64,000 nucleotides of DNA from an uncultured Bacteroidota bacterium (GCA_937894725.1 CALAYL010000029.1:1-64000), one strand, 5' to 3'; numbered from the stretch's first letter, positions 44,151 through 53,047 are shown. The notes: generated by a model from the sequence alone, not told the origin. A program made the numbers and translations.

Positions 44151-44699
44151 CTAGTTAGCCAATACATAAATGTCTTTTAGGTTTCGACCGAGTCCGTTGT
44201 AGTCTAGCCCATAGCCTACTATAAAGTCGTTTGGTATTTCAAATCCTATATAATCAATTTTAAAATCTGCTTTGAAAGCAGCCGGTTTAAAAAGCAGCGA
44301 GGCGATTTTTATTGATCGTGGATTCTTTTCAGCAATCATGGGTAGCAAACCACTTAGTGAATGACCACTATCTACAATGTCTTCGATGATGATAAGCTCT
44401 CTATCTGTGAGCATATCGCTCGGCCCGAGCGATACATGAAGTTGCTGAGAACTCTTTGTGCCTACATACGAAGTGGCTTTTATAAACGTGATTTCACAGT
44501 CTATATTCATTTCCCGAATCAGGTCTGCTGCAAACAAAAAGGAACCATTTAATATAGCCAAGAACAAAGGTTTTTTTCCCTCATAATCTTTGTTGAGCTG
44601 TTCGCTTATGGCCATTACTCTTGTCCTGATTTTGTTGTCAGAGAGATAGGGTTTAAATTCTAAATCGTCTAGTTTGATGAGCTGTTGTGCATTTTCCAT
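44151..44699 (-). CDS. hpt: Hypoxanthine phosphoribosyltransferase
   Basis: Hpt salvages hypoxanthine and guanine to IMP and GMP. The 182-residue protein has the PRPP-binding loop IIIEDIVDSGHSL and the substrate region near D-F-I-V-G-Y-G-L-D-Y. I start at the ATG at 44699, which gives the usual N-terminus (MENAQQLIKLDDLEFKPYLS). Its start codon lies inside a parS-like sequence. Confidence 0.93.
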   Translation of the reverse strand: MENAQQLIKLDDLEFKPYLSDNKIRTRVMAISEQLNKDYEGKKPLFLAILNGSFLFAADLIREMNIDCEITFIKATSYVGTKSSQQLHVSLGPSDMLTDRELIIIEDIVDSGHSLSGLLPMIAEKNPRSIKIASLLFKPAAFKADFKIDYIGFEIPNDFIVGYGLDYNGLGRNLKDIYVLAN

Positions 44700-44707
44700 G
44701 TGGAACA
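44692..44707. other. parS-like site (14 of 16 matches)
   Basis: TTTTCCATGTGGAACA differs from TGTTCCACGTGGAACA at positions 2 and 8. It spans the hpt start codon. Confidence 0.45.
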
Positions 44708-44732
44708 TTTGCACACAAAATAACAAAGAATT

Positions 44733-45374
44733 TTATTTCACCTTGTCTTTGAATAGTTTTTCAAACTTATCTACCTTTTCTTTCACTACAAATCGGCAGA
44801 ATGACTGATCGCTATTTTGGTTATAATAGTTTTGATGACTCTCTTCTGCTTTGTAAAAGTTTTTGATAGCACTTACTTCTGTAACGATAGGTTCACTAAA
44901 GACTTTCTCATTTATCAGCTTTTCGATGGCCTCTGCTATTATTTTAAACTGTTTTTCGTTTTGATAATATATGGCTGAACGATACTGAGTACCTTCATCT
45001 GCCCCTTGTCTATTGAGCGAGGTAGGGTCATGTACTACAAAAAATACAGCCAAGATATTTTCTAGCGAGGTTTTGTTTTTATCAAAAGTCACACGCACCA
45101 CTTCTGCATGGCCTGTGCTACCGGTACAAACTTCTCTATAAGCAGGGTTTTTCACATTACCTCCGCTATATCCAGACTCCACTTTTTCTACTCCTTTCAT
45201 ACGTTGAAATACGGCTTCCATACACCAAAAGCAACCTCCTCCAAGTGTTATCGTATCTAGGTTTTGTGCGGTTTTGTCTTCCATTTGCTGTGTTTGTTTA
45301 TTTTTATTTTTTGATTGTGACGAATAGCCACAACTTGTGAGACTCAGTAATATCAAGGCATATATCATTTTCAT
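44733..45374 (-). CDS. msrA: Peptide-methionine (S)-S-oxide reductase, lipoprotein form
   Basis: MsrA repairs oxidised methionine. This 213-residue version has a lipoprotein signal (MKMIYALILLSLTSC) and so acts in the periplasm. The catalytic G-C-F-W-C motif is present in LGGGCFWCMEAVFQ near residue 50, with GYSGG and GSTGHAEVV following. It is next to a LysM glucosaminidase gene on the same strand, with one base between them. Confidence 0.95.
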   Translation of the reverse strand: MKMIYALILLSLTSCGYSSQSKNKNKQTQQMEDKTAQNLDTITLGGGCFWCMEAVFQRMKGVEKVESGYSGGNVKNPAYREVCTGSTGHAEVVRVTFDKNKTSLENILAVFFVVHDPTSLNRQGADEGTQYRSAIYYQNEKQFKIIAEAIEKLINEKVFSEPIVTEVSAIKNFYKAEESHQNYYNQNSDQSFCRFVVKEKVDKFEKLFKDKVK

Positions 45375-46448
45375 CTATTTTACTTTTAAGCGTTGTCCAA
45401 TATCCAATCCCGAATTGTCAAGATTGTTTAGGCTACGCAGTTGAGATATGTCTAAGTTATACTTTGCTGCTATTCCATAGAGCGTGTCCCCTTTTGTTAC
45501 GGTATGATAAGCTGTGCTGTTTTTTGATGTTTCGTTGGTTTGCTTTAGACGAACTTTTTGATTTGCATTTATCACATCTTTTTTATCCGCATCGTTGTAT
45601 CTTAATAGGGCTGAGAGCTGTAAGCCAAATCGCTGTGCTACATCTCTGTATGTTGTTTCTGTACTTGGGAAAAATTCTGGATACTCACAAGTTGTTTTTT
45701 TGGGAGTTAAATAAACAGTTTCTCCCTTTTTAAAAGAATAGCGAGTATCTACATCGTTGAATAGGTATAGTTGAGCAACACTTATATTTTCGCATTTACA
45801 CAAATCCTCAATCGGTATATCGCCATTATATATCACCGTTATGCAGTTATTGATAAATATTTTTTGGCCACAGTTGTTGGTTATATCTATACTACTTGGG
45901 TTTTCTAATCCAGCTATATCTGTTTCTTTGGTTTGAGGATTGGTCGAATCTACATCAAATTGATGGAGTTGATATCTATCAATCAATCCTATTAGCACTT
46001 CTGCATATTTGGGGTTGGTGGCGTAGCCAGCTTTTTTCAATCCGATAGACCATCCTTTATAATCTGTTTTATCTAGCGAAAATAACGGTTTGTACCAAGC
46101 TCGTCCTAGGAGAAATTGGGAGTGATCTTTAAACGATTCGTTTGGGTCATTATACACCCTAAAGCATTCCTTTGGGGCATCATCATCGTGCTTATATCCT
46201 GGACCTTCCCAGTCTTTATGACACTTAATCCCAAAATGATTATTTGAGTTGAGGGCTAGTTTTGATGTACCTGCCGCAGATTCGTGAATGCCCTGTGCTA
46301 GTGTGATGCTTGCAGGAATGCCAAATTTATTCATTTCATCTATGGCTATATCTTTATATTGATTGATATACATCTCAATTTGTGTATTGTTTTGTGCAAA
46401 CAAAAAGTGAGGAATGGCGATGAGGGTAATGATAAAAGTGCGTAGCAT
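45375..46448 (-). CDS. LysM-containing N-acetylglucosaminidase (peptidoglycan hydrolase)
   Basis: This 357-residue exported enzyme has a signal peptide, a glucosaminidase/FlgJ-like domain (PASITLAQGIHESAAGTSKLA near residue 43 with the catalytic Glu, then NNHFGIKCH) and C-terminal LysM modules, the last being YHTVTKGDTLYGIAAKYNLD. It cuts the glycan strands of peptidoglycan, for example during cell separation. It belongs to a minus-strand run from the O-methyltransferase to hpt. Confidence 0.9.
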   Translation of the reverse strand: MLRTFIITLIAIPHFLFAQNNTQIEMYINQYKDIAIDEMNKFGIPASITLAQGIHESAAGTSKLALNSNNHFGIKCHKDWEGPGYKHDDDAPKECFRVYNDPNESFKDHSQFLLGRAWYKPLFSLDKTDYKGWSIGLKKAGYATNPKYAEVLIGLIDRYQLHQFDVDSTNPQTKETDIAGLENPSSIDITNNCGQKIFINNCITVIYNGDIPIEDLCKCENISVAQLYLFNDVDTRYSFKKGETVYLTPKKTTCEYPEFFPSTETTYRDVAQRFGLQLSALLRYNDADKKDVINANQKVRLKQTNETSKNSTAYHTVTKGDTLYGIAAKYNLDISQLRSLNNLDNSGLDIGQRLKVK

Positions 46449-46450
46449 GA

Positions 46451-47080
46451 CTATTTTTTTATGGCCAAAGATAAGCCATCTCTTATCGGTAATACAACTA
46501 CATCGAAGTGGGGATGTTGATTAAGTTGTTTATTGAATAGGTCAATAGCAGTAGTGTCGCTATCTTTTTTTTCATCAAGAATTTTTCCGCTCCATAAGAC
46601 ATTGTCTGTAATTAGTAATCCCCCTTTGTTTATTTTGGGTGCCACCATTTCCAGATAATGTATGTAGTTTTTTTTGTCAGCATCAATAAATACCAAATCA
46701 AATTGTTCGTTGAGTTGTGGTACTATTTCCATTGCGTTTCCAATAATGTAGTCTGTTCCACGTAGCACATTTGCTTTTTTAAAAAATGCCTTTACGTCCT
46801 CTTCTATTTCCCCGTTTTTGTCTATAGTTGTCATTTTGCCATTTTCTTGAATTCCTTGATATAGACAAATACCCGAATAGCCCGTAAATGTACCTATTTC
46901 AAGTATGTTTTTGGGTTTGATGAGTTTGCTTAAAAAGCTTAGTACTTGCCCTTGATATTTTCCGCTAAGCATTTGGGGCATCTGCACTTTGAGGTGTGTG
47001 TAACGTGCTATTTCATCCAACACGGAGTTTACTTCCATAGAATGAGCTATGCAATAGCTTTCTATTTTTTCATATATCAT
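46451..47080 (-). CDS. Class I SAM-dependent O-methyltransferase
   Basis: The 209-residue enzyme belongs to the caffeoyl-CoA/catechol O-methyltransferase group: SAM site NILEIGTFTGYSGICL near residue 60 and D-L-V-F-I-D-A-D-K-K-N-Y, typical of divalent-metal-dependent members. The substrate is unknown. It overlaps the upstream carbonic-anhydrase gene by four bases. Bases 46754-46769 within it match parS at 14 of 16 positions. Confidence 0.9.
   Translation of the reverse strand: MIYEKIESYCIAHSMEVNSVLDEIARYTHLKVQMPQMLSGKYQGQVLSFLSKLIKPKNILEIGTFTGYSGICLYQGIQENGKMTTIDKNGEIEEDVKAFFKKANVLRGTDYIIGNAMEIVPQLNEQFDLVFIDADKKNYIHYLEMVAPKINKGGLLITDNVLWSGKILDEKKDSDTTAIDLFNKQLNQHPHFDVVVLPIRDGLSLAIKK
46754..46769. 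other. parS-like site (14 of 16 matches)
   Basis: TGTTCCACGTAGCACA differs from TGTTCCACGTGGAACA at positions 11 and 13. It lies in the O-methyltransferase coding region. Confidence 0.45.
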
Positions 47081-47607
47081 ATTTCTTCATTTTCTTCTTT
47101 GTACCAACTGGCGTACAAGCTGTAGTTATTAGAAATTCTATCCAGTAAGTGGCTCGTATTTTTCTCATCTAAGTCTTTAATCTTTTTTGCTGGTATGCCT
47201 GCATAGATGGCATTGCTTTCTAATACAGAGTTTTCAGTTACTACGGCTCCTGCTCCTATTATAACATTCTTTTTCACTATTACATTGTCCATTACGATAG
47301 CGCCCATACCTATGAGCACATTGTCTTCGATGGTACAGCCGTGTACTATCGCTCGATGTCCTATAGAGACTTTGTTGCCTATGTTGAGCGGAGAGAGTTG
47401 ATAGGTCGCGTGTAGTACAGCTCCGTCTTGTATGTTTACCTTGTTGCCGATTTTGATATAATGTACATCACCTCTTATCACCGCATTGAACCATACACTA
47501 CAATCATCGCCCATGGTTACATCGCCAATAATGGTGGCATTTTCTGCAACAAAACAGTTAGCGCCTAGTATCGGGCTTCGTCCTTTTATTGGAAGTATTA
47601 TCGCCAT
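47077..47607 (-). CDS. Gamma-class carbonic anhydrase-family protein
   Basis: This 176-residue protein forms a left-handed beta helix of hexapeptide repeats. It has the metal-binding histidines of gamma carbonic anhydrases (LHATYQL and IGHRAIVHGC) and the typical start MAIILPIKGRSPILGANCFVAENA. Many such proteins are carbonic anhydrases, but related ones are acyltransferase-like. The first 50 bases overlap the end of the upstream lipoprotein gene in another frame, and the four-base overlap with the O-methyltransferase gene suggests a compact operon. Confidence 0.88.
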   Translation of the reverse strand: MAIILPIKGRSPILGANCFVAENATIIGDVTMGDDCSVWFNAVIRGDVHYIKIGNKVNIQDGAVLHATYQLSPLNIGNKVSIGHRAIVHGCTIEDNVLIGMGAIVMDNVIVKKNVIIGAGAVVTENSVLESNAIYAGIPAKKIKDLDEKNTSHLLDRISNNYSLYASWYKEENEEI

Positions 47608-49177
47608 TTTTAATTTCGTTTAATTTAATTTCTGCCTCTACATCCCAACCCCCTTTTATCTCGATATTCTCTTTCAATATTACCTTTTTATCAGGTTGCG
47701 TTTTTTGACTAAAATCTCCTCCATCCCAATAGCCATTTTTGTTAGCATCTATTACCCCTAAAATAGTGTAATTACCTTTGGTTAATTGTTCAAAGGTATG
47801 TGTTGGATTAGTATTTGAAAGAAAAGCTCTTTCTATTACTTTTCTATCTGCATCTACTACCTCTAGTATCAAAAAGTATTCTTTGTCTTCTTTTTTTACT
47901 ATCAAATTCCCATAGTCCGTTTCTTTGCCTGTTTGTATCCAAAACCCCCAACCTTTGTTGTGATTACCAAAAATATCTATTACTGCCGAATCTGTTATAT
48001 CTATCCAATATCTACTCGTTTCATTTTTTGTAAATTGAAGTTTTGCTTGATTGTTTTTGATAACAATGTTTGCATCGGACAAGGCAATCGTTTTTGTCGA
48101 ATCTTCTTTGATTAATATCTTCTTTGCTAGTATTTTTTTTATCGGATTATTTGCAGTTATTGATAATGTTGCTTTAGGACTAATTTTTGATTTTGTGTTG
48201 CTAGAAAGGTTAAATTCGTCCTTGCTTTCCACTACCTTTATTTTCTTAATTATGGAGGTATCGTTTAGTTTAAAAGTCATGGTCAAGCTATCTGAGGGCA
48301 CTTTGAACCAATAAAAAACAGTATCCCTATTCTCATTTAGTACCGCAAATTCTACAATGGGTTTTGGCAAACTGCTTATTTCTATATTTTGTAGAGATTT
48401 ATTAAATGCTACAATGGCTTTTCGATCTGTTAGTTCTATTGAACTTATGCCCGTTTTTTTGTTATCAAAGAAAAGCGCTATGATGTTTTCTAAAGAGTCC
48501 TTAGTTGCTAGTTTAGTTGATTGAAAGCCTACTCTTTCATCTCCGAAATCATAGATTTTTGAGCCATTTTTATCGTCATAAGCGAGTACGGTATAAGTAC
48601 CTGGTTTGAGATGTTTAAGCTGCCAAAACCCACTTTTGTCTGTTTTTGTATAATATATTGGCTTTGTTGAAAAATTGCTATCTGCCCATAATCCGACCAC
48701 AATGTTTTCTACCCCATTCAAACTTTCTGCATCTACCACCCTTCCTATTATTTTATCTTGATCTATACTATCTCCTGTGCTAAATGTGTAAGATAGATTT
48801 TCAAATACGTTTTTTTCTGTCACGTCTTTTATGGCTTTTCCAAAATGTATGGTATATGTGGTGTTTTCTGCTAAACTATCTTTAAACTTTATAGTTACGG
48901 TTTTGCCTATTGCATCTAAAGATGGTTGTTTTTTTAGCTCTGGAGTTATAAATATTTCAGCCATGTTTATCGGACTTACGATCAATTCGTCAAATTTCAG
49001 CTTTATGGTGTTTCCTTTAAACCTCGCTTGCTCGTTTTTGGGTAAACTTTCTATCAATGTTGGGGGTGTAGTATCTCTTGTGCCACCTGTAGGTGCCATT
49101 TCATTGGCACAGTTTTGTAAGCAGACGATAGAGCAAAATATCACAGCGATTTTACTATATGTAATTAGCACCCTCAT
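47558..49177 (-). CDS. Ig-like domain lipoprotein
   Basis: The 539-residue lipoprotein has a signal with Cys in CLQNCANEMAPTGGTRDTTPPTLIESLPKN and an N-terminal Big_5-like Ig domain, a module common in Bacteroidota surface lipoproteins. The middle and end are beta-rich with a YTVLAYDD motif of carboxypeptidase-like Ig folds. Function is unknown. It starts in the stop of mnmG (TAATG) and ends 50 bases inside the carbonic-anhydrase gene. Confidence 0.8.
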   Translation of the reverse strand: MRVLITYSKIAVIFCSIVCLQNCANEMAPTGGTRDTTPPTLIESLPKNEQARFKGNTIKLKFDELIVSPINMAEIFITPELKKQPSLDAIGKTVTIKFKDSLAENTTYTIHFGKAIKDVTEKNVFENLSYTFSTGDSIDQDKIIGRVVDAESLNGVENIVVGLWADSNFSTKPIYYTKTDKSGFWQLKHLKPGTYTVLAYDDKNGSKIYDFGDERVGFQSTKLATKDSLENIIALFFDNKKTGISSIELTDRKAIVAFNKSLQNIEISSLPKPIVEFAVLNENRDTVFYWFKVPSDSLTMTFKLNDTSIIKKIKVVESKDEFNLSSNTKSKISPKATLSITANNPIKKILAKKILIKEDSTKTIALSDANIVIKNNQAKLQFTKNETSRYWIDITDSAVIDIFGNHNKGWGFWIQTGKETDYGNLIVKKEDKEYFLILEVVDADRKVIERAFLSNTNPTHTFEQLTKGNYTILGVIDANKNGYWDGGDFSQKTQPDKKVILKENIEIKGGWDVEAEIKLNEIKNGDNTSNKRTKPDTRR

Positions 49178-51039
49178 TATCTACCCAACATTACCATTAA
49201 TACGGAAATATCTGCTGGAGAAACACCGCTTATTCTGCTTGCTTGCCCTAGAGTTGTAGGTTGTATTTTTGCCAGCTTTTGTCTTGCTTCTATCGAAAGC
49301 GACTGTAGTTTGCTATAATCGAAGTCTGGTCTTAAGTTAACATTGTCTAGATTTTGCATTTTATTGGCCAAATCTACCTCTTTTTGGATATAACTACCAT
49401 ATTTCAACTCTATTCCAGCAGACATAACTGTTTCATTGTCAATTTCTTGGCACATTTTATCTAATGATTCTACATGTTTTCTCAAAAGTGATATATCTAC
49501 ATTTGGCCTTGCTAAAATTTTGTCTAATTTCATTTTTTGCTTCATTTCAGCACTCCCTATATTGGCAAGCATGCTATTTACTTCTTCGGGGCTCACGCTA
49601 TACACTTCAAAGAATTTCTTGATCCTTTCTATGTCTGAGATCTTTTGTCTTGTTTTAGCTAATCTTTCATCGTCTGCCAAGCCGATTTTATGTCCCTTTT
49701 CAGTCAAGCGTATGTCTGCATTATCTTGTCTGAGTAGTATCCTGTATTCTGCTCTAGAGGTAAACATTCTATATGGTTCCTCTGTTCCTTTGTTTATCAA
49801 ATCATCTATCAAGACGCCTATGTATGCCTCATCTCGTTTTAATATGAAAGGAGCTAAATCTTTTGAATTGTTGTGTGCATTTATACCAGCCATTATGCCT
49901 TGGCTTGCAGCCTCTTCGTACCCTGTGGTTCCGTTTATTTGTCCAGCGAAGAAAAGGTTTGAGATTAATTTCGTTTCTAGTGTGTCTTTCAGTTGGGTAG
50001 GTGGAAAGAAATCGTATTCTATCGCATAGCCAGGCCTGAACATTTTCATGTTTTCAAACCCAGGAACAAGTTGCAACGCTTTATGCTGTATGTCTTCAGG
50101 AAGCGATGTTGAAAATCCGTTTACATAGATTTCTACCGTATTCCAGCCCTCTGGCTCTACAAATAACTGATGTGATGTTTTGTCAGCAAATCGATCTATT
50201 TTGTCTTCTACTGAAGGGCAGTATCTTGGGCCTAATCCTTTTATTCGTCCACTAAACATAGGTGATTTATCAAACCCTAATTTTAACGTGTCATGTACTG
50301 CTTGATTGGTGTGTGTAATCCAGCAGCAAAGTTGTTTTATTGGTTTAGCCGTTTCTCTAAATGAGAATCCGGTTATGTCTTCATCGCCATCTTGCCTTTC
50401 CATTTTGGTATAGTCTAAGCTTCGACCGTCTATTCTTGGCGGTGTACCAGTCTTCATTCTTCCCGCCTCAAAACCAAACTCTACGAGTTGTTCTGTTATC
50501 CCTGTAGAGGCTTTTTCACCCGCTCTGCCTCCACCCAGTTGTTTTTCTCCAATATGGATAATTCCATTCATGAAGGTACCACTCGTCAATACAACAGTCT
50601 TGCATGGTATCTCTAGCCCCATACTTGTTTTTACCCCTACTACTCTTTTGTCTTTGACTACAATGCCGCTTACCATGTCTTGCCAAAAATCTACATTGCG
50701 TGTTTTCTCTAGCATTTCTCTCCATGTAGAAGCAAAAAGTGCTCTGTCATTTTGTGTTCTCGGACTCCACATAGCTGGACCCTTCGATCGATTTAGCATT
50801 CTAAACTGTACCATCGATATATCGGATACTATCCCTGAATACCCCCCTAGAGCGTCTATCTCTCTTACTATTTGTCCTTTTGCTATACCTCCCATAGCAG
50901 GATTGCAGCTCATTTGAGCTATTCCCTGCATATTCATTGTTACTAGCAGCACGCTAGAGCCCATATTTGCTGCTGCTGCCGCGGCTTCACAGCCAGCATG
51001 TCCAGCACCTATTACTACTACATCATATTCCTTAAACAT
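49177..51039 (-). CDS. mnmG: tRNA uridine-5-carboxymethylaminomethyl modification enzyme MnmG (GidA)
   Basis: MnmG works with MnmE to modify U34 of several tRNAs. The 620-residue flavoprotein has the FAD-binding V-V-V-I-G-A-G-H-A-G-C-E-A at the N-terminus, the GGGRAGEKASTGITEQL segment and a helical C-terminal domain for tRNA. I start at the ATG at 51039, which is where the family starts (MFKEYDVVVIGAGHAGCEA); the frame runs further upstream. Two parS-like sites lie 35-90 bases before its start. mnmG is often close to oriC in bacteria. Confidence 0.96.
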   Translation of the reverse strand: MFKEYDVVVIGAGHAGCEAAAAAANMGSSVLLVTMNMQGIAQMSCNPAMGGIAKGQIVREIDALGGYSGIVSDISMVQFRMLNRSKGPAMWSPRTQNDRALFASTWREMLEKTRNVDFWQDMVSGIVVKDKRVVGVKTSMGLEIPCKTVVLTSGTFMNGIIHIGEKQLGGGRAGEKASTGITEQLVEFGFEAGRMKTGTPPRIDGRSLDYTKMERQDGDEDITGFSFRETAKPIKQLCCWITHTNQAVHDTLKLGFDKSPMFSGRIKGLGPRYCPSVEDKIDRFADKTSHQLFVEPEGWNTVEIYVNGFSTSLPEDIQHKALQLVPGFENMKMFRPGYAIEYDFFPPTQLKDTLETKLISNLFFAGQINGTTGYEEAASQGIMAGINAHNNSKDLAPFILKRDEAYIGVLIDDLINKGTEEPYRMFTSRAEYRILLRQDNADIRLTEKGHKIGLADDERLAKTRQKISDIERIKKFFEVYSVSPEEVNSMLANIGSAEMKQKMKLDKILARPNVDISLLRKHVESLDKMCQEIDNETVMSAGIELKYGSYIQKEVDLANKMQNLDNVNLRPDFDYSKLQSLSIEARQKLAKIQPTTLGQASRISGVSPADISVLMVMLGR

Positions 51040-51073
51040 GATGCAAAAGTAAGAAACGATTTGAACTGTACTA

Positions 51074-51089
51074 TGTTCCACGTAGAACG
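51074..51089. other. parS-like site (one pair mismatched)
   Basis: TGTTCCACGTAGAACG is one substitution from the palindromic parS consensus core GTTCCACGTGGAAC. It lies between umuC and mnmG. Confidence 0.6.
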
Positions 51090-52397
51090 TTAGTTCCTCT
51101 CTTTTGTATTTGTTCCACGTGGAACGTCTTTTCCGAGCTTGTACAGGTCTTTCCATTTGGTGGTGTACTCTGGAGAGCGCTCTTCGGCACGCATTTTCCA
51201 GTTGCGCGAAGTGCCTGTGGCTGCGTATTTAACAGTGTCTAATCCATTTTTTCTATTGATACTATCTATTGTTTTTTGCAATCCAGCGGTTTTGCTATCA
51301 CACGCTAGTTGTTCAAAGAGATTGCCCTGTACTTGGCTTGCTGGAGAAATCATCGAAAGCAACACGCCCGCTTTTTTATAACTCATTCCAGGCTCAAAGC
51401 AATTTTCGGCTAGTTTCACAGCGTGTTGGATGAGTATCTGGCTTGCGTTGGTAGCGAAGGGTAAAAGCAGTCCAGCGCTTTCTGAGCGATAGACAGCACG
51501 CTGATCAAAGCGATTTGTCTTCATAAAAATCGAGAGATATTCAGTATTTGACCGTTGTAATCGCAGTTTTTCAGCAGCCCTACTTGTGTAGGTTGCTATT
51601 GCCTCTTTCATCTCTGAGAGGGTCGTTACTGCTTGCCCAAACGAACGTGTACTTGCTATCATTTTTTTTACCGCTAAACCCTCTCCTAGCTCTATACAAG
51701 AAATGCCATTTAGCTCGTTTATCAAACGCACCCCCACTATTCCCCCTAAGTGTCTCTTTGCCCATTCCGTACTTTTTAAGGAGAGTTGGTAAGCCGTTCC
51801 TACTCCCATAAGTCGTAGTTTTTTGGTTTGCTGGCGGCCTATACCCCATATATCCTCAATCGCAAACTCTTTCAACACCTCTTTTGCCCCATCAGCCGTA
51901 GCGAGCACCAACACTCCTTTGTGTAAGGACTTGTCTTTTTTTGCTATTCTGTTGGCTACCTTTGCTAGTACTTTTGTTCTAGCTACACCTATTGACACAG
52001 GTATGCCTGTTTGCAGCAATACGGTTTGCTGTATATGGTGACAATAGTTGGCCATATCAGCTATAGGAACATGCGACACATCAATAAATGCTTCGTCAAT
52101 AGAGTACACCTGTATCCAAGGGTTGATGTGGCAGATAGTCTCCATAACTCGCCTTGATAGATCGCCATAAAGTGCATAATTTGATGAAAACACAAATATG
52201 CCCTTCTCTTTGATAAGGTCTTTTGCTTTAAAGAACGGTACACCCATCGCTATTCCTGCTGCTTTAGCCTCATCGTTTCTAGCGATTAGGCAGCCATCGT
52301 TGTTCGATAAAACCACTATGGGTTTGCCCTCTAGATCAGGACGAAATACCTTTTCGCAAGACGCATAGAAGCTGTTGCAGTCAATAATGGCCACCAT
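51090..52397 (-). CDS. umuC: DNA polymerase V catalytic subunit UmuC (Y-family)
   Basis: This translesion polymerase of 435 residues has an intact catalytic site: IIDCNSFYASCEK near the start and Y-S-I-D-E-A-F, giving the Asp and Glu metal ligands. Helix-hairpin-helix and little-finger regions follow. The C-terminal end carries a parS-like sequence in its coding bases (51111-51126). It is preceded by umuD with 12 bases between, a typical umuDC operon. Confidence 0.95.
   Translation of the reverse strand: MVAIIDCNSFYASCEKVFRPDLEGKPIVVLSNNDGCLIARNDEAKAAGIAMGVPFFKAKDLIKEKGIFVFSSNYALYGDLSRRVMETICHINPWIQVYSIDEAFIDVSHVPIADMANYCHHIQQTVLLQTGIPVSIGVARTKVLAKVANRIAKKDKSLHKGVLVLATADGAKEVLKEFAIEDIWGIGRQQTKKLRLMGVGTAYQLSLKSTEWAKRHLGGIVGVRLINELNGISCIELGEGLAVKKMIASTRSFGQAVTTLSEMKEAIATYTSRAAEKLRLQRSNTEYLSIFMKTNRFDQRAVYRSESAGLLLPFATNASQILIQHAVKLAENCFEPGMSYKKAGVLLSMISPASQVQGNLFEQLACDSKTAGLQKTIDSINRKNGLDTVKYAATGTSRNWKMRAEERSPEYTTKWKDLYKLGKDVPRGTNTKERN
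51111..51126. other. parS site (perfect palindrome)
   Basis: TGTTCCACGTGGAACG contains a perfect 14-bp palindrome GTTCCACGTGGAAC and matches the ParB-binding consensus at 15 of 16 bases. It overlaps the final codons of umuC, 22 bases from a second site. Confidence 0.65.
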
Positions 52398-52409
52398 ATT
52401 ACAAGGGGT

Positions 52410-52841
52410 TTATAGAAAAAAGGCTGTATCGGTGGGATGGATTACGGCCGTTACCACCCCCCACAACATCCAAGATGGCGTTTCGTTTGGTACAAAAGCT
52501 GATAATGGCATCAATCGGCCATTGATAAGCGAAAGCCTATCGAGTATCAACTCATCTTCTGTAGAAAAAATGATGAGCGAATTTCGTTTTGGGGTGAGAG
52601 AACGATCAATCACAAGCAAATCGTCTCTGAAAACATGCAGCTTTGAAAACTCCATACTGGCCACTCTCATGAAATAGGTGGCTGCATTGTTCTTTACAAG
52701 TAGTTCATGCAGGTTGAGCCCTTTGTCGGCATAATCATCCGAAGCGGCCGGAAATCCACTCGCGATAAGTCGAGAATCTTGCTTTTTTGTTAAAAAAAGG
52801 TCTGAAGTTGGGCTTGAAGAAAAGGAAATAGGTGAATTCAT
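52410..52841 (-). CDS. umuD: UmuD-like subunit of DNA polymerase V, self-cleavage dyad lost
   Basis: UmuD normally shortens itself through a Ser-Lys dyad after RecA activation and then joins UmuC. The 143-residue protein aligns well with UmuD over SGFPAASDDYADKGLNLHELL and ATYF...DDLLVIDRSLTPK. But the ungapped alignment puts Glu where the catalytic Ser of S-G-D-S-M should be (A-S-M-E-F) and Asp where the catalytic Lys should be (D-E-L-I-L-D-R-L for G-E-F-T-V-K-K-L). The cleavage-site region is Ser-Gly for Cys-Gly. It is probably unable to cleave itself. Confidence 0.85.
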   Translation of the reverse strand: MNSPISFSSSPTSDLFLTKKQDSRLIASGFPAASDDYADKGLNLHELLVKNNAATYFMRVASMEFSKLHVFRDDLLVIDRSLTPKRNSLIIFSTEDELILDRLSLINGRLMPLSAFVPNETPSWMLWGVVTAVIHPTDTAFFL

Positions 52842-52843
52842 GG

Positions 52844-52910
52844 CTAAATAATTTAGTAAAGCTAAAATATTTAGTTTTATCGACATTTACAACAAAATGG
52901 CTAAATAAAT
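52844..52910. promoter_or_regulatory. Tandem dyads upstream of umuDC, candidate operator
   Basis: CTAAATAATTTAG (52844-52856) and CTAAAATATTTAG (52862-52874) are 13-bp dyads centred 18 bp apart. A third partial copy, GGCTAAATAAATG, is at 52899-52911. They lie where the umuDC promoter must be, so they could bind the SOS or a related repressor. Confidence 0.45.
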
Positions 52911-53000
52911 GTGAAATGGTGGCTCTCGATACTAACATTAGTTTTTCTCAAAAACGAACATCCGAGAATAGCTATACGCTAGTACAGCACAGCGTTACAT

Positions 53001-53031
53001 AAAAAAAGAGACGCAACCGCGTCCCTTTTTT
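53001..53031. terminator. Terminator of the collagen-like gene
   Basis: On the minus strand GGGACGC-GGTT-GCGTCTC (one G-U pair) is followed by a T-run, 17 bases past the stop of the gene at 53048. Confidence 0.75.
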
Positions 53032-53047
53032 GTACAAAAAATGATTG

